A stretch of 64,000 nt of DNA from Gracilaria gracilis (Eukaryota > Rhodophyta > Florideophyceae > Gracilariales > Gracilariaceae). The translations under genes and the position numbers were made by a program. The stretch's first letter is position 1; each line of letters starts with the position of its first letter. The stretch lies in assembly GCA_030374805.1 (NCBI GenBank), contig JARGSG010000001.1, forward strand, positions 1,483,650 to 1,547,649, given 5' to 3'. Shown in pieces: positions 29,844 through 39,905 of this stretch. A model generated the notes under the pieces. It was given only the letters and a program-made list of their open reading frames with translations. It ran no database searches and was not told the origin of the DNA.

Positions 29844-31076
29844 ATGGCCTTCGTAAACCCTCTCTCGCCTTCTTCATTTGTGCCATCCTCGCTGTCACAC
29901 GCCGCAACCCGCCGTGCCACATCTCCCCGTCGCCCACCTTCGGGTCGCCAGTCGCCTACAATGGCCTCTGTGCGTAAAAACTCCTACAACATCACCCTTC
30001 TTCCGGGCGATGGTATTGGGCCTGAGATTACTGCTGTCGCCGTTGATGTACTCAACTGTGCGGGAACGCAGCATAATGTCTCCTTCCATTTTGAGCAAGC
30101 GGATATCGGTGGCGAGGCAATCGATCTTTTCGGTGTACCGCTGCCGGATGCCACCATGAGCAAATGCCTTCAAGCCGATTCTATTCTACTCGCATGCATT
30201 GGTGGTTACAAATGGGATAAGCTTCCCCGCGAAGTGCGCCCGGAGACTGGTTTGCTCAAGTTACGAAAAGAGCTTGGATTGTTTGCCAACCTGCGCCCTG
30301 CTATCGTTTTGCCGCAGTTGGTGCAGTCAAGTTCTCTCAAGCCTGAAGTTGTGTCAGGCGTTGACATCATGGTCGTTCGCGAACTTACCGGAGACGTTTA
30401 CTTTGGAACTCCAAAGGGCTTGCATATCGATCCATACACTGGCAGGCGTGTTGGATACAATAACATGATCTACCACGAGCACGAAATCGAACGAATTGCA
30501 AGAGTAGCCTATACCACCGCGCAGAAGAGGGGTAAGCGTTTGGTGTCCGTTGACAAAGCCAATGTGTTGGATGTGTCTCAGCTTTGGCGTGAAGTGCTCA
30601 CCGAGCTTTCTGCAGACTATTCCGACGTTGAACTGTCTCATATGTATGTTGATAACGCGGCGATGCAAATGATCCGCTGGCCGAAGCAATTCGATACCAT
30701 TGTAACGGGAAATATATTTGGCGATATCCTATCGGATGCGGCGTCAATGCTCGTGGGTTCGCTGGGAATGCTACCCAGCGCCAGTCTTGGCGATGGCTCG
30801 GGTCCGGGAGTTTTCGAACCTGTGCATGGATCTGCGCCTGATATCGCCGGACAAGATAAAGCCAATCCGCTTGCTTGTGTGTTATCAGCCGCAATGATGG
30901 CTCGTTACGATCTGGATCGTCCTGATGTTGCTGACACCATTGAAAAGGCTGTGAACGATACATTGGATGCTGGTTTTAGAACTGGGGACATAATGTCTGA
31001 CGGTATGACTTTGGTTGGTTGCAAAGCAATGGGACGCGCTCTTTTAGATAGAATGCATGTCAAAGTTGTCGTGTGA
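29844..31076 (+). CDS. leuB: 3-isopropylmalate dehydrogenase, plastid-targeted
   Basis: 410 residues. Catalyses NAD-dependent oxidative decarboxylation of 3-isopropylmalate, the third step of leucine synthesis, normally in the plastid. Residues 1-45 are Ser/Pro/Arg-rich without acids (transit peptide); the mature enzyme begins near [14 protein letters not shown]. Visible: [20 protein letters not shown]; the metal and substrate region ([18 protein letters not shown]); and the NAD motif [10 protein letters not shown] with upstream [12 protein letters not shown]. Length and motif order match bacterial and plant IPMDH. An in-frame ATG at residue 40 could serve as a second start. The gene is divergent from the C2H2 factor and shares the long GC-rich region with it. 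Confidence 0.95.
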   Translation: MAFVNPLSPSSFVPSSLSHAATRRATSPRRPPSGRQSPTMASVRKNSYNITLLPGDGIGPEITAVAVDVLNCAGTQHNVSFHFEQADIGGEAIDLFGVPLPDATMSKCLQADSILLACIGGYKWDKLPREVRPETGLLKLRKELGLFANLRPAIVLPQLVQSSSLKPEVVSGVDIMVVRELTGDVYFGTPKGLHIDPYTGRRVGYNNMIYHEHEIERIARVAYTTAQKRGKRLVSVDKANVLDVSQLWREVLTELSADYSDVELSHMYVDNAAMQMIRWPKQFDTIVTGNIFGDILSDAASMLVGSLGMLPSASLGDGSGPGVFEPVHGSAPDIAGQDKANPLACVLSAAMMARYDLDRPDVADTIEKAVNDTLDAGFRTGDIMSDGMTLVGCKAMGRALLDRMHVKVVV

Positions 31077-31697
31077 TGAATGAGGGCCTGAATGTTGTGA
31101 AAGGCCTTGATCGCAGTGATGTGCTCCCAACCCAGCTTTTTGAAACAGCAAAGACATGCGCGTGTGTAATCGCACCGTCTTTAGCGCTGCATACGAAGGG
31201 CACAGAGTGAGCGTGACGGAGCTCTCTAACTACGCTCAACAAACCGAACAGCAACTTGTACAGACTAAAAGTGAACAGACTGCAAGTAAACGGTATTTAA
31301 TTTGCAAATGGTGAGAAAACATGGGTCCTTCTGTTCAGACCGAAACAGCACAGAAGCATTGAAATGGGGAGAGTAGACGAAGGGGATCGGAGGGACCATT
31401 CGCAAACGCAAACAGCATGTGTGTGGGTCTGGCAGGTAAAATGCATTCTGTACAACTTTCTGAGAAACCATTGACGCGCGTCAAATAAGTTACCTACCCA
31501 TCATCAGTCACAACGCGTAAGGCGACTACGTCAAACAAGGCGCCCCCAAGTAGTAAGCGGCAAACGCTCGCATTCGAAAAAGGAAAAAAAAAAAAGAAGA
31601 TGGGTCCTACCAAACAAACCGGGACTTACAGGATTGAGACCAAAGTATTTCTGGAGAAATCACAAGAACATTCTTTCGTTGGGCAGAGTGAGAACAG
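31077..31697. other. gene-free convergent stretch
   Basis: Between the convergent leuB (+) and the WD40 gene (-). An A-rich run lies at about 31588-31602. No coding signal. Confidence 0.5.
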
Positions 31698-33458
31698 CTA
31701 GCTCGCTACAGCCTTTCTGCCACCACTGCGACCAAAGCTAAGAACCTTGGTAAGTGAAAATCTCTTTCTCTCCTTCTCCTCTTCTATTTCCTCTGGTTCA
31801 GGCGCACCGGCTTGACCATCGGCAGCATCCTGCGCTGCAGATTTTTCTTCTTCATCGGGCTTGCTTTGTGCAGGTGGAGATGGGGCCGGAGGAGCATCAG
31901 TAGCACCCTCAGTGGTTTCCACCTGTGGAATCTCCGTGGTGGTAACAGCAGCCGCAGCAACGGCAGCGGCAGCTCTTGCCTTCAGTTCCTTTGAAATAGA
32001 AGGAATACTCATGTACAGGTCTTTGTCACTGTGTGGAATAGTTGTGGTTCGAAGCAATACGGCCTGCGTAGAATCCACGGTCCAAATTCTCATTTCTCTA
32101 TGTTCCGAAAATGTCATGAGCGTAAGCGGCTGCGACGGATCATCATCCGGTATTGGGTAAATCATAGCAACGGATTGGCCGCCATATGGTATGAATTCGC
32201 TGCGAACGTGCTTCGCCTTAACGTCCCAGATGCAGACCTTGCCATCACTTCCACAAGTAATCAGAGTACTACCATCAATGAAGGCGGCGTCATTCACCTT
32301 TAGCTCATGTCCACCTTTCAGACCATAATCTTCAAGAATTGTAATATTGGCTGTAGCATCATCACGCAGTTTAACTTGGGTTGGTTTTCCAAGTTGCTCA
32401 GATTCAGGAGAGTCACTCTTCATGGTAGCAGTGTCCACCGCAGGCGCATGCGACTTGACCGGCACGGTGATAAAGCTGCTCGCAAAGATACTTTTAGAAG
32501 CGTCAAAGCTCTTCGGTTGTGAAGAGATAGGCGCCGCACGTTCAACAGGTTCGACAGTTTTGGTAGCACTTTCTCCCTCAAGTTGTGGTGAAGTCTCCTC
32601 CATCGCAGCAGCAGACGCTTCGGCCGATTGGTCAACTACCGCGGCTTCTTTCGCAGTGTCGGTGACACTGGTAGAAGACACGGGCGCAGATTGAGTAGAC
32701 ACGCCACGATCATCGGTAACAGACGATGCTTGTGTATCTTCAGCGGCCGCGGAAGAAATAGCGGCAGCAGCAACACCTGTACCAACGGTACCAACGGCAG
32801 CGGCCGCAGCAACGGGCGCAACAGCAGGCAATTCATCTTCTTGTTTTGAAACGACTTGATTCCACGCATTGACACGAGCTGAAACGAAATTATCTTGATC
32901 GAAATCATCCACACCCTCAGCGGGTACCGGCACATATACATAAGCAGAGGCACGCGATACAAGTAGATCCTTGCTGCCCACATCGGGCGGTACATACACG
33001 GCTTGTCCCTCCTTGAGGAGCCTGTCGAGCGTCTGTTGGTCCTGGTCGGTCCATATGCTATGACCAACCTCGACGGCTTTCTTGGCGCCCGAGCCGGGGG
33101 TGACGGAATCTCGTTCGATGGCGGCGCGAATGTCGTCGGGACTGACCGGGAGAGCGAAAGGAGTTTGCTCAGGTTGGTCGGTGGTTGAAATTTGATCTGT
33201 GACAACGGGCTCAACGGTTGAGGCGGTAGTGGTGGTGGTGGTGGTGGTGGTGGTGGCAGCAGACGCGGACAAATTGGCAGCAGCGGCTTGCGCGGACGAT
33301 ATGCCGACGTCAGTTAAGGAGGGGAATTTAGGCGGCGGAGGCACGGAAGAGGAAGGAAGCGGGTCGGGTTCTTGGACGGATGGGCGCATGACAGCCGGCA
33401 CATTGAGCGCGGTAGGCTCACGTGGAAGCGGCGGCGCCTCGTCGAACTGCTGCGACAT
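31698..33458 (-). CDS. acidic protein with partial WD40 propeller (EDC4-like second half?)
   Basis: 586 residues from the ATG at 33458 (MSQQFDEAPPL). Residues 1-350 are Pro/Ser/Thr/Ala-rich, with a Thr run encoded by a GTG repeat at 33225-33256. About 370-480 carry WD40-type strands: GGHELKVNDAAFIDG, CGSDGKVCIWDVKAKHVRSE, TFSEHREMRIWTVDS. The order K-GH, SDGKVxxW, a GG turn and RE(M/L)xxW matches later blades of the EDC4/Varicose decapping scaffold by eye. The rest is Ala-rich, then acidic, ending with a basic FSLTKVLSFGRSGGRK. Too few blades remain for a full propeller. The EDC4 link is a hypothesis; a divergent WD40 protein is the alternative. Confidence 0.6.
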   Translation of the reverse strand: MSQQFDEAPPLPREPTALNVPAVMRPSVQEPDPLPSSSVPPPPKFPSLTDVGISSAQAAAANLSASAATTTTTTTTTTASTVEPVVTDQISTTDQPEQTPFALPVSPDDIRAAIERDSVTPGSGAKKAVEVGHSIWTDQDQQTLDRLLKEGQAVYVPPDVGSKDLLVSRASAYVYVPVPAEGVDDFDQDNFVSARVNAWNQVVSKQEDELPAVAPVAAAAAVGTVGTGVAAAAISSAAAEDTQASSVTDDRGVSTQSAPVSSTSVTDTAKEAAVVDQSAEASAAAMEETSPQLEGESATKTVEPVERAAPISSQPKSFDASKSIFASSFITVPVKSHAPAVDTATMKSDSPESEQLGKPTQVKLRDDATANITILEDYGLKGGHELKVNDAAFIDGSTLITCGSDGKVCIWDVKAKHVRSEFIPYGGQSVAMIYPIPDDDPSQPLTLMTFSEHREMRIWTVDSTQAVLLRTTTIPHSDKDLYMSIPSISKELKARAAAAVAAAAVTTTEIPQVETTEGATDAPPAPSPPAQSKPDEEEKSAAQDAADGQAGAPEPEEIEEEKERKRFSLTKVLSFGRSGGRKAVAS

Positions 33459-34546
33459 GACGACGACAAGAGACAGCGACACGGACGAAAAGCCAAATAA
33501 CACAGCGATAGCACGCGCGAGCTACAGGAGACTCGACGCGAAGAGGCGACGACGGCTTGACGCGAAGGGGACGGAAGACGGTGATCGAAGCGAAGCAAGG
33601 CGTTGGGACAAAGGCTGATGAGAGCTTGGGGGGGGAGGGGTGGTTGCCGAGTAGGACGACTTATTTTCGGGCATGGAAACGCGGCGATGAGCGCGTGGTT
33701 TTACTTGTTTGCCACGTGCTGCGCAATGGTTTTTGGCGCGTGTATTTTCTGTGAGGTGCAAATAGAGGCGCGCCACTTGGAGACACACGCGCGTTAAGAC
33801 CGGTTGAATCTCCGCGCCGCGCGCGCGCTGATTGGCGCGCGCTGATTTGCGCAGTGGCGTTGGAGCGCGCGGGAGGGGCGAGCGGCGTGACTGAGGCAGG
33901 CGACTGATAGCTCGTCAGCAAATGACATCATGCGGCGGCACAAAAGTTCGACTTGCGTCGTGCTGATTGGCTGCTTTTCACCAAATGCGCAAAAGTTCAA
34001 CACGTGCTTTAAAGGCGCATCGCTGTAGTTCCAAATCATCGTATGCCTCGTCAGTCGAGATGTTCTACTCGTGGTTCACCACATCATGCTGATCAGCAGC
34101 GCCTTCGAGATGCAGCGGCTGCGGCAGTGGAGCGTGCAAAGCTGACGCCTTCGTCGATGCTGCGCCACTAGGATACGACAAGTGCCCCAGACGTGTACAA
34201 AAGTTACTATCAGGCGGCGAGCCGCCACAGTCCGCCATCCAGCCACTGGCCATCTAGCCACTGGCCATCCAGTCACTGGCCATCCCGCCCACTGGCGTAA
34301 AGCGCCAACGGCCCAAATCGGCATACTGTATCGCACTGTAATGCATGGCTTACAGCGCGCGTGCCAGCTTCGTGAGTACCACGTACCGGCGTGGGTAAAC
34401 AGTCCATCGCGCCAGTCGCGCGTCTGGTGCGGTCTGTGCATCCGCAACCCCGAAGCGGAAACGGTCGCGTACGGCTCTTCATAGCATGTACTTGCGCTCC
34501 GTAGCGCCGAGCTCGCTTGTTTGCCCCTCCGTTTGTGTCGTGCGAA
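33459..34546. promoter_or_regulatory. divergent promoter region with CCAAT boxes
   Basis: Separates two divergent WD40-type genes. Inverted CCAAT boxes lie at 33831-33835 and 33966-33970, the first inside a GCGCGC run (GCGCTGATTGGCGCGC). A TTTTTGGCGCG word near 33725 resembles an E2F site. A 15-bp tandem repeat lies at 34234-34296. No gene supported. Confidence 0.5.
34234..34296. repeat. 15-bp tandem repeat, four copies
   Basis: The unit GCCATCCAGCCACTG is repeated with single-base changes at 34234, 34249, 34264 and 34279; the last copy is one base longer. Confidence 0.85.
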
Positions 34547-35788
34547 ATGGTTGCCAACGCTTCTACTACCGGCCTTGCTCCGAACAAGGGCTCCAATGCT
34601 CGCGCCTTTATCACCGTTCCGGCGCCTAATCGCGCAATAACTCGCCGTTCCGCTCAGAACCCCAACGTTTCTATCTCCGCCTATGTTGTGCCCGATAAGT
34701 TCTCCAAGAACGTTAGCAACGTATCCGTCTCTCTAAAGCGAAATGATCGTTTCATGGGGCTTATTTTAAAAGGACATGTGGCCGACGTAGTCGATTTAGA
34801 GTTTTTGCAAACCACTCCACGCGACCAAGTTCATGTGTTGGCGACCTGTGACACCGATGGCGTCGTTTATCTCTGGTTTCTTTACGTTGCTACAGATTCA
34901 CTCGGTATTGACATTGGTTTAAGATTGCTTAAGAAGTATTCCTTCTATTCGTTACGCCGTTCCACGTCTGCGTTTTATTCCAGAATACGACTTGCCGGAA
35001 CCGTCGAAAATGGAACAATGATATTGGTTCCTAACGATGGCTCAAACTGTCGCGTCGTCTCGTTCAACTGTCAGACATCCAATCCCAAGTCCGACGAGCA
35101 AGTCCCAGCGATTGAAGCGCCTCCACAGCACAAGTATTTGTTACCGCCACCGGAAGACACTCCAAACGACGAATATGCCGCGAAAGACCCTGCTTTGAAC
35201 AACGACATTGGCGAAGAACAACTGCCCCACCAAGAGAACCATGACGCCGCTATGGAAGCCAATACCCCTTCTGGCGGCAATGAACTTGCTATGGATCGTA
35301 GTGTGGGCATGGAAGTCGTTCCATCCGCTCCAAATGCCCCGCTGTCACCGCTAATGGATGACGAGTTGGTTCCTGCCGAGGGTAAGCACGCTACGGAAGC
35401 TTTGACCGTTGAACCCAAGGCGTACGCACCACCTGTTCAAAGCGCGACCCATTCTAGAGTGGACGAGTCTGTGAGCGAAGAGTACGTGGATGCTGTTGCC
35501 ACCGTGATTACTGAACCGGAGCAAGAAAGCGGCGAAAAGGTTTTAGCGGAAGAGGATAAGGTTCAGAATGTGCCCCAGGCCGAGGCGTTGGTTGATTATG
35601 GCGATTTGAGAGAAATTGATGGTAGCGAGGACGAGGGACGTGGAGAGGAGTTTGTGGATCCTGAAGTGGAGTTTGGTAAGACTAAGGGTAGAATGGATGA
35701 CGGGTATGAAGCTGAGGGAGAGTTTGAGGCGGGCGAGTTGGATAGGAGGGTTGATGTGGCGGTTGGTGGGTTTGAACGCGGTGCTTGA
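34547..35788 (+). CDS. acidic protein with partial WD40 propeller (EDC4-like first half?)
   Basis: 413 residues from the ATG at 34547. Residues about 40-165 hold WD40-like strands: SVSLKRNDRFMGLILKGHVA, DVVDLEFL, HVLATCDTDGVVYLWFL, then FYSRIRLAGTVENG and a blade ending RVVSFNC. The KGHVxDVxDLxF...LATCDTDGxxYxW pattern is what I know from the first blades of EDC4/Varicose decapping scaffolds. The remaining 240 residues are Glu/Asp/Pro-rich and probably disordered. The gene is divergent from 31698-33458, which has strands resembling later blades of the same propeller. The family assignment is by eye and tentative. Confidence 0.6.
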   Translation: MVANASTTGLAPNKGSNARAFITVPAPNRAITRRSAQNPNVSISAYVVPDKFSKNVSNVSVSLKRNDRFMGLILKGHVADVVDLEFLQTTPRDQVHVLATCDTDGVVYLWFLYVATDSLGIDIGLRLLKKYSFYSLRRSTSAFYSRIRLAGTVENGTMILVPNDGSNCRVVSFNCQTSNPKSDEQVPAIEAPPQHKYLLPPPEDTPNDEYAAKDPALNNDIGEEQLPHQENHDAAMEANTPSGGNELAMDRSVGMEVVPSAPNAPLSPLMDDELVPAEGKHATEALTVEPKAYAPPVQSATHSRVDESVSEEYVDAVATVITEPEQESGEKVLAEEDKVQNVPQAEALVDYGDLREIDGSEDEGRGEEFVDPEVEFGKTKGRMDDGYEAEGEFEAGELDRRVDVAVGGFERGA

Positions 35789-36976
35789 AGGAATGTTCGT
35801 TGAGAAAAACGTTGCTTTTTCGGTACTCCCCCGTTCGCGTTTTGTTTGTTGGTGGGAGTCGACGTTGTGGAGCTTTTTGTGTGTATGGAGTCTTCTATAT
35901 GGCGACGTTAGTAGTAACTTTATGTAAAGCTGAATGCTCTTCCTTTTTGTGTTTTCGAATATGTTTGCGGCGCAGCTGCGGGTGAGATGCTCACCAAGGT
36001 TCTCACGAGCCAGCTGGAATTGATCGTAGGCTGTCCGAAGCTGCGAAGGTATCGTTCTAACAGTGGCCGTAGGCATAGGTTCCCATTCGCTACCGCCATA
36101 TGTGGGAGACTCGCGTATCGATCGCGTGGCCTGCAACTGTATCGCTCTCTACGAAAACAGTCAGTTGGAATGAACAATATCTGTTGGTCCGACAGTGCTG
36201 GAGCATCGTCAAAAACGGTGCAGAGATATTGGTTTCGAAATTATCAGGTGATCTAGCCTAGGGCAGAGCAGTTGTGCTCCAACTTGCTACTTGGTCACCT
36301 TCCTCAGCAAGGTTCACGCCCGCAGTCGAGTCGCAGTTCGATTGTCGAAGGTGCTCTCCCCCTCGCCATCAACGCGATCCCATTGCGAGAAGCAGATCCA
36401 AACTCGATTCTCGGGGTCTGGATCTGGTGACCACAGCCGGCAATCAGCACAGGTGCGCGGCTGGGCGATGTCGATGGACGTCATTCTTTATCGAACTTTA
36501 CCTTCCCCAAAGCAAGGCAAAGAGCCACAAAAGCGTACTGTACAGTAGCAGTAGCTCTACCGTTGTAAACGCAGAACTCTGTCTCAGCCTCTGGGCTGTG
36601 GCACATGTGGCGCGTCTGCCGGCCGCACGAACGCAGGCGTGCGCAGCGCGGCAGTAGTCCTGCCGCAGGACGCCGTACGCGCAACGTGTCAAATGGGGCG
36701 TCAGCTCAAGTTGCGCCGCGTAGATCTGATCTGTGCTTGCGCCCTGGCAAGACGGGTGATCCGGGATCACCCGTCTTCGACCGTTGACCGACGTCCATCA
36801 CATTTCTCCGTCGTTGTTGCTCCTCCGTGTTGCCGCCTTCTCGACTCTGTGCCTTCGACTACGTTCACACCGACGTCGTTCATACCGTGGTGCTTCGCCT
36901 CGTGTCGGGCGTTTTGGATCAGAGCTTGTTGAGCTGCGGTTGTTGTGCGACTTGTCTTTCTTAGCGGCGCGTCGAG
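35789..36976. other. gene-free stretch, promoter side of the PAM71-type gene
   Basis: Holds the 3' region of the gene ending at 35788 and the upstream region of the gene at 36977. A GTACTGTACAGTAGCAGTAG segment near 36536 is locally repetitive. No ORF has recognisable content. Confidence 0.45.
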
Positions 36977-38113
36977 ATGACTTCCACTGCCACAGCGTTT
37001 GTGCGCACCAGCTGCACGCCATTGACGTCTTTAACTCGCTCAACATGGAATCCTCGCTTTGTGACGCGCGTAGAGCCATCACATCGGAGCAGATCTTCCC
37101 CGAACGTGCCGACACTCACATTAGCTCCGCGAGGAGCTTCCTTCCGTCGCCGCCTTCTTAAACTGACTACCGAACCAAACAACAAGCTCACCCCCACACC
37201 ATCTGAGCCACGATTCACTAGGCCTTCGTTCCCGTTAACACTGATCCCGCCCGCGCGTTCATCGCTTGCGTTTGCCGCACATGCCGCGAGAAGGTTGTCT
37301 CGTTTCCGACGGAAACATGCTTTCACCCTCAAATTGGCTCGTATGGGAGGCCTTCTCGCGTTGGCGGTGGTCAGTTATGTCGTTACCCGTGGTGCTATGA
37401 ATGCCCCTTCGGTCGGTATTGCCACCGTTTCTGCGCCAGCTTTACCGCAGTTTCCATACAAATGGAAGCTTCCGGAAAGCATTACGTCGTTTGTGAAACC
37501 GTTCACTGAGTCGTTTGGAATGGTATTTCTGTCACAGTTTGGTGATAAGAGCATGTTTGCTACTGCGCTTATGGCAATGAAGCATAGTCCATTTTTGGTT
37601 TGTCTAGGAGCGCTTGCTGCCTTGACCGTCATGACCTTCATTGCATGCTTTTTGGGACAGTTGATGCAATACTTGCCGGCCACTGTAACACATTATTCTT
37701 CCATTGCTCTGTTTGTATTCTTCGGTCTGCAAATGATCCTGCAGGCAAGAAACCTGCCAGATACGCCTGGCTCCGTCGGTGGCGAACGTGCGGACGCTGA
37801 AGAAATGGTTGCACAGGCGACGGTGGTCAAATTACAAAATCCGTTGTCCGTTCTTGCCAAGGTGAGCTCGCTGATTTTCGTAGCAGAGTGGTGTGATCGA
37901 TCGATGTTGGCTACAATGGCACTGGCAGCTAGTGGAAAAACAGTGGCGGTCATTGGCGGTGCTACGTTGGCAAACGTGGTGTGTACGGGAATGGCGGTTT
38001 CTGCGGCTACTTTGGTAGCAAGTCGCATCTCAGAAAGAATGGTTGCTCTTGTTGCGGGGATCTTGTTCGAGTTCTTTGCGGTGTTTACGTATTTAGAAGG
38101 CCCAGAAGGCTAA
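36977..38113 (+). CDS. GDT1/PAM71 (UPF0016) family cation transporter, plastid-type
   Basis: 378 residues. The family exchanges Mn2+ or Ca2+ for protons: PAM71/CMT1 in plastid membranes, Gdt1/TMEM165 in the Golgi. Residues 1-110 are Ser/Thr/Arg/Pro-rich with few acids, a plastid transit peptide. Two homologous halves follow. Half 1 carries SQFGDKSMFATALMAMK (signature at 186-192). Half 2 carries FVAEWCDRSMLATMALA (304-309). The family signature is E-x-G-D-(K/R)-(S/T). Here the first acidic residue is Gln187 and the glycine of the second copy is Cys306. Both changes touch residues thought to line the ion path, so selectivity may differ. Its 3' end lies 44 bp from that of the zinc protein at 38158. 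Confidence 0.88.
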   Translation: MTSTATAFVRTSCTPLTSLTRSTWNPRFVTRVEPSHRSRSSPNVPTLTLAPRGASFRRRLLKLTTEPNNKLTPTPSEPRFTRPSFPLTLIPPARSSLAFAAHAARRLSRFRRKHAFTLKLARMGGLLALAVVSYVVTRGAMNAPSVGIATVSAPALPQFPYKWKLPESITSFVKPFTESFGMVFLSQFGDKSMFATALMAMKHSPFLVCLGALAALTVMTFIACFLGQLMQYLPATVTHYSSIALFVFFGLQMILQARNLPDTPGSVGGERADAEEMVAQATVVKLQNPLSVLAKVSSLIFVAEWCDRSMLATMALAASGKTVAVIGGATLANVVCTGMAVSAATLVASRISERMVALVAGILFEFFAVFTYLEGPEG

Positions 38114-38157
38114 CGACACAATTTGCTACACAAATTGAACGCCAGCTGGTTATGTTG

Positions 38158-38649
38158 CTATCCGATGAAGTTGGAGCTCTTCTTCCAACCGGAGCCTGTG
38201 CACCTTCGACATATTCGTTTTCCACGACCCACGCATGCTTTGCACTTGTTTTGTACCCGTCCATTAAAGAGATGGCCCTTTCCATCACAAATGACGCAGT
38301 TCCATGAGCCGTACCCGCCGCATTGAGCGCACGGCGTTGGCTTGCGCGTCTTGGCGTATAACGTGAAGGCAGTGCCCAGCACGAACGTAGTTCCCAGCAC
38401 GACGTTGCCGGTCAGCTGGTCCAACGCCAGTCGGGCGACGGTTTGCATTTTCTTCCGGCGTGTACGAGTAGCGAAGACGGCACGGCGGTCGCAACCGTGA
38501 TGGTGGTGTGGAGCATTCGGGGAAGGCTTCGCATTGAGGTTGACGCCTGTTTTAAGCGGTTGAAGTTTGTGGTTGCGCACTGCGCAATGCGCAGCCATGT
38601 GTGCCGCTTCACGCGATAGCGCGCCAGTTGATCCGACACGTACATTCAT
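38158..38649 (-). CDS. small DnaJ-type zinc (CxxCxGxG) protein
   Basis: 163 residues from the ATG at 38649; an in-frame ATG at 38793 would extend it with unlikely sequence. Residues 1-65 are basic and suggest plastid import. A hydrophobic segment (GNVVLGTTFVLGTAFTLYA) comes next. Four CxxC units follow: CAQCGGYG, CVICDGKG, CKACVGRG and CRRCTGSG, the DnaJ zinc-domain arrangement. Plastid proteins of this kind without a J-domain (BSD2, LQY1 and relatives) assist Rubisco or photosystem assembly. One membrane helix before the zinc domain matches the LQY1-type layout. Exact orthology is not established. It is tail to tail with the PAM71-type gene. Confidence 0.75.
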   Translation of the reverse strand: MNVRVGSTGALSREAAHMAAHCAVRNHKLQPLKTGVNLNAKPSPNAPHHHHGCDRRAVFATRTRRKKMQTVARLALDQLTGNVVLGTTFVLGTAFTLYAKTRKPTPCAQCGGYGSWNCVICDGKGHLFNGRVQNKCKACVGRGKRICRRCTGSGWKKSSNFIG

Positions 38650-39905
38650 TCCGCATTTGCGCCACTCATTCTGCCACTCATTCTGCCCGGCACCGGTGCC
38701 CCTGGATATGACCTCCGATCGCCCAACTTCTCTGGCATCATGTTGATCCGGATGCCAGTCAGCCCGAGCTCCATGGTGCTGTGTGAGTTTCATGAAACTC
38801 AAGTCTTGAACATCATCTTGCACTGCAGCACGCTTAGCGTACCGTTGATAACGTAATCACGAAAAGAGGTTCTTCTCTCAAGGGCTTCCCGAGAAGGAAC
38901 CTCTCAACCTGTCAGATCGTCATGCGTTGCTCACTTTGTACTTCGTGAAGCACAATTGATACGGTGCGACGAGCATGAGCAGTTCCATCGTCGAGCTCAG
39001 AATCCACGCCTTGTGCATATTCGAATCCAAGATCATCCCCACATTCAATCTTGAAGCTTCAGGTAGGCGCCCTATACGTGCATTTCCCACAATGCATGAC
39101 GACATGGAACCAGGAGACAGTACGGCTTCCAAATTAAGGCGCTTAATGGGTGGTCATTCTAGCATCGAAATCAACTGACTGCCAACATGTAGCTGAGTAA
39201 ATTGCTCAGAGCAGCCTCAAATAGATAGATACGCTTTGAATCACTCCAGATACTGCAAATGGCTTGTTTCCCAACTTGTGTCTCTCCGCGAACTGGGTGT
39301 CTTGCAGTAGTCTTTCTCATGTCAGATTCTTCTATGTTGTCCACATCAGCTTTCTAGTCCCAAAATGAAGTAAGAGTACAGATGTTTCGAAATATCAAGA
39401 AGCCTATCGCACACAATTCTTGCCCAGTATGTGACACTTTTTAGAAGCACTGCTTTTTGTGTAGCGTAAAAACATCTTCTTTCCCTCGAACCCAGTAGTG
39501 TAACTTGCATCCTACATGATCGACATTTATGTTAAAAAGGTTGGCTGGTGCTGTTGCAGCTTGACAAGCTTTTTAACCCTTCATCACCTTCGGGCTTTTG
39601 AACATGGTGGCTGTCATCTTAAAGTGAAGATACCTTTGTGTGAACCGCGACTGACAATAGGGACGAGGAGCTTGAAAATTGTGCTCAGTAGTCTACTAGG
39701 GGCGACAAGTTGTTCTGTGTGTTAGAAAGGTTGAAGGTTTAAACTCTTGGAACGGGGTATATTCGTAGTTATTTGGTTGTATGCCGAAGGTGAGTGTAAA
39801 TGGGCTCCGGAAGACAAAAAAGATACCAAGGAAAATACTGTACACCCTGAGGTACGGGTACCACACAGGTACAACGGTACCTGAACTACGAAAGTAACCC
39901 AAGAT
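38650..39905. other. gene-free stretch
   Basis: No coding signal. An imperfect hairpin (GAGGTTC-TTCTC at 38866 with GAGAAGGAACCTC at 38891) and a GGTAC-rich patch at 39838-39890 are the only structures seen. Confidence 0.45.

Noticed and set aside
38824-39700. Short ORFs that might be a small gene
   Set aside because: They overlap on both strands, lack motifs, and have no initiation or splice context that stands out.
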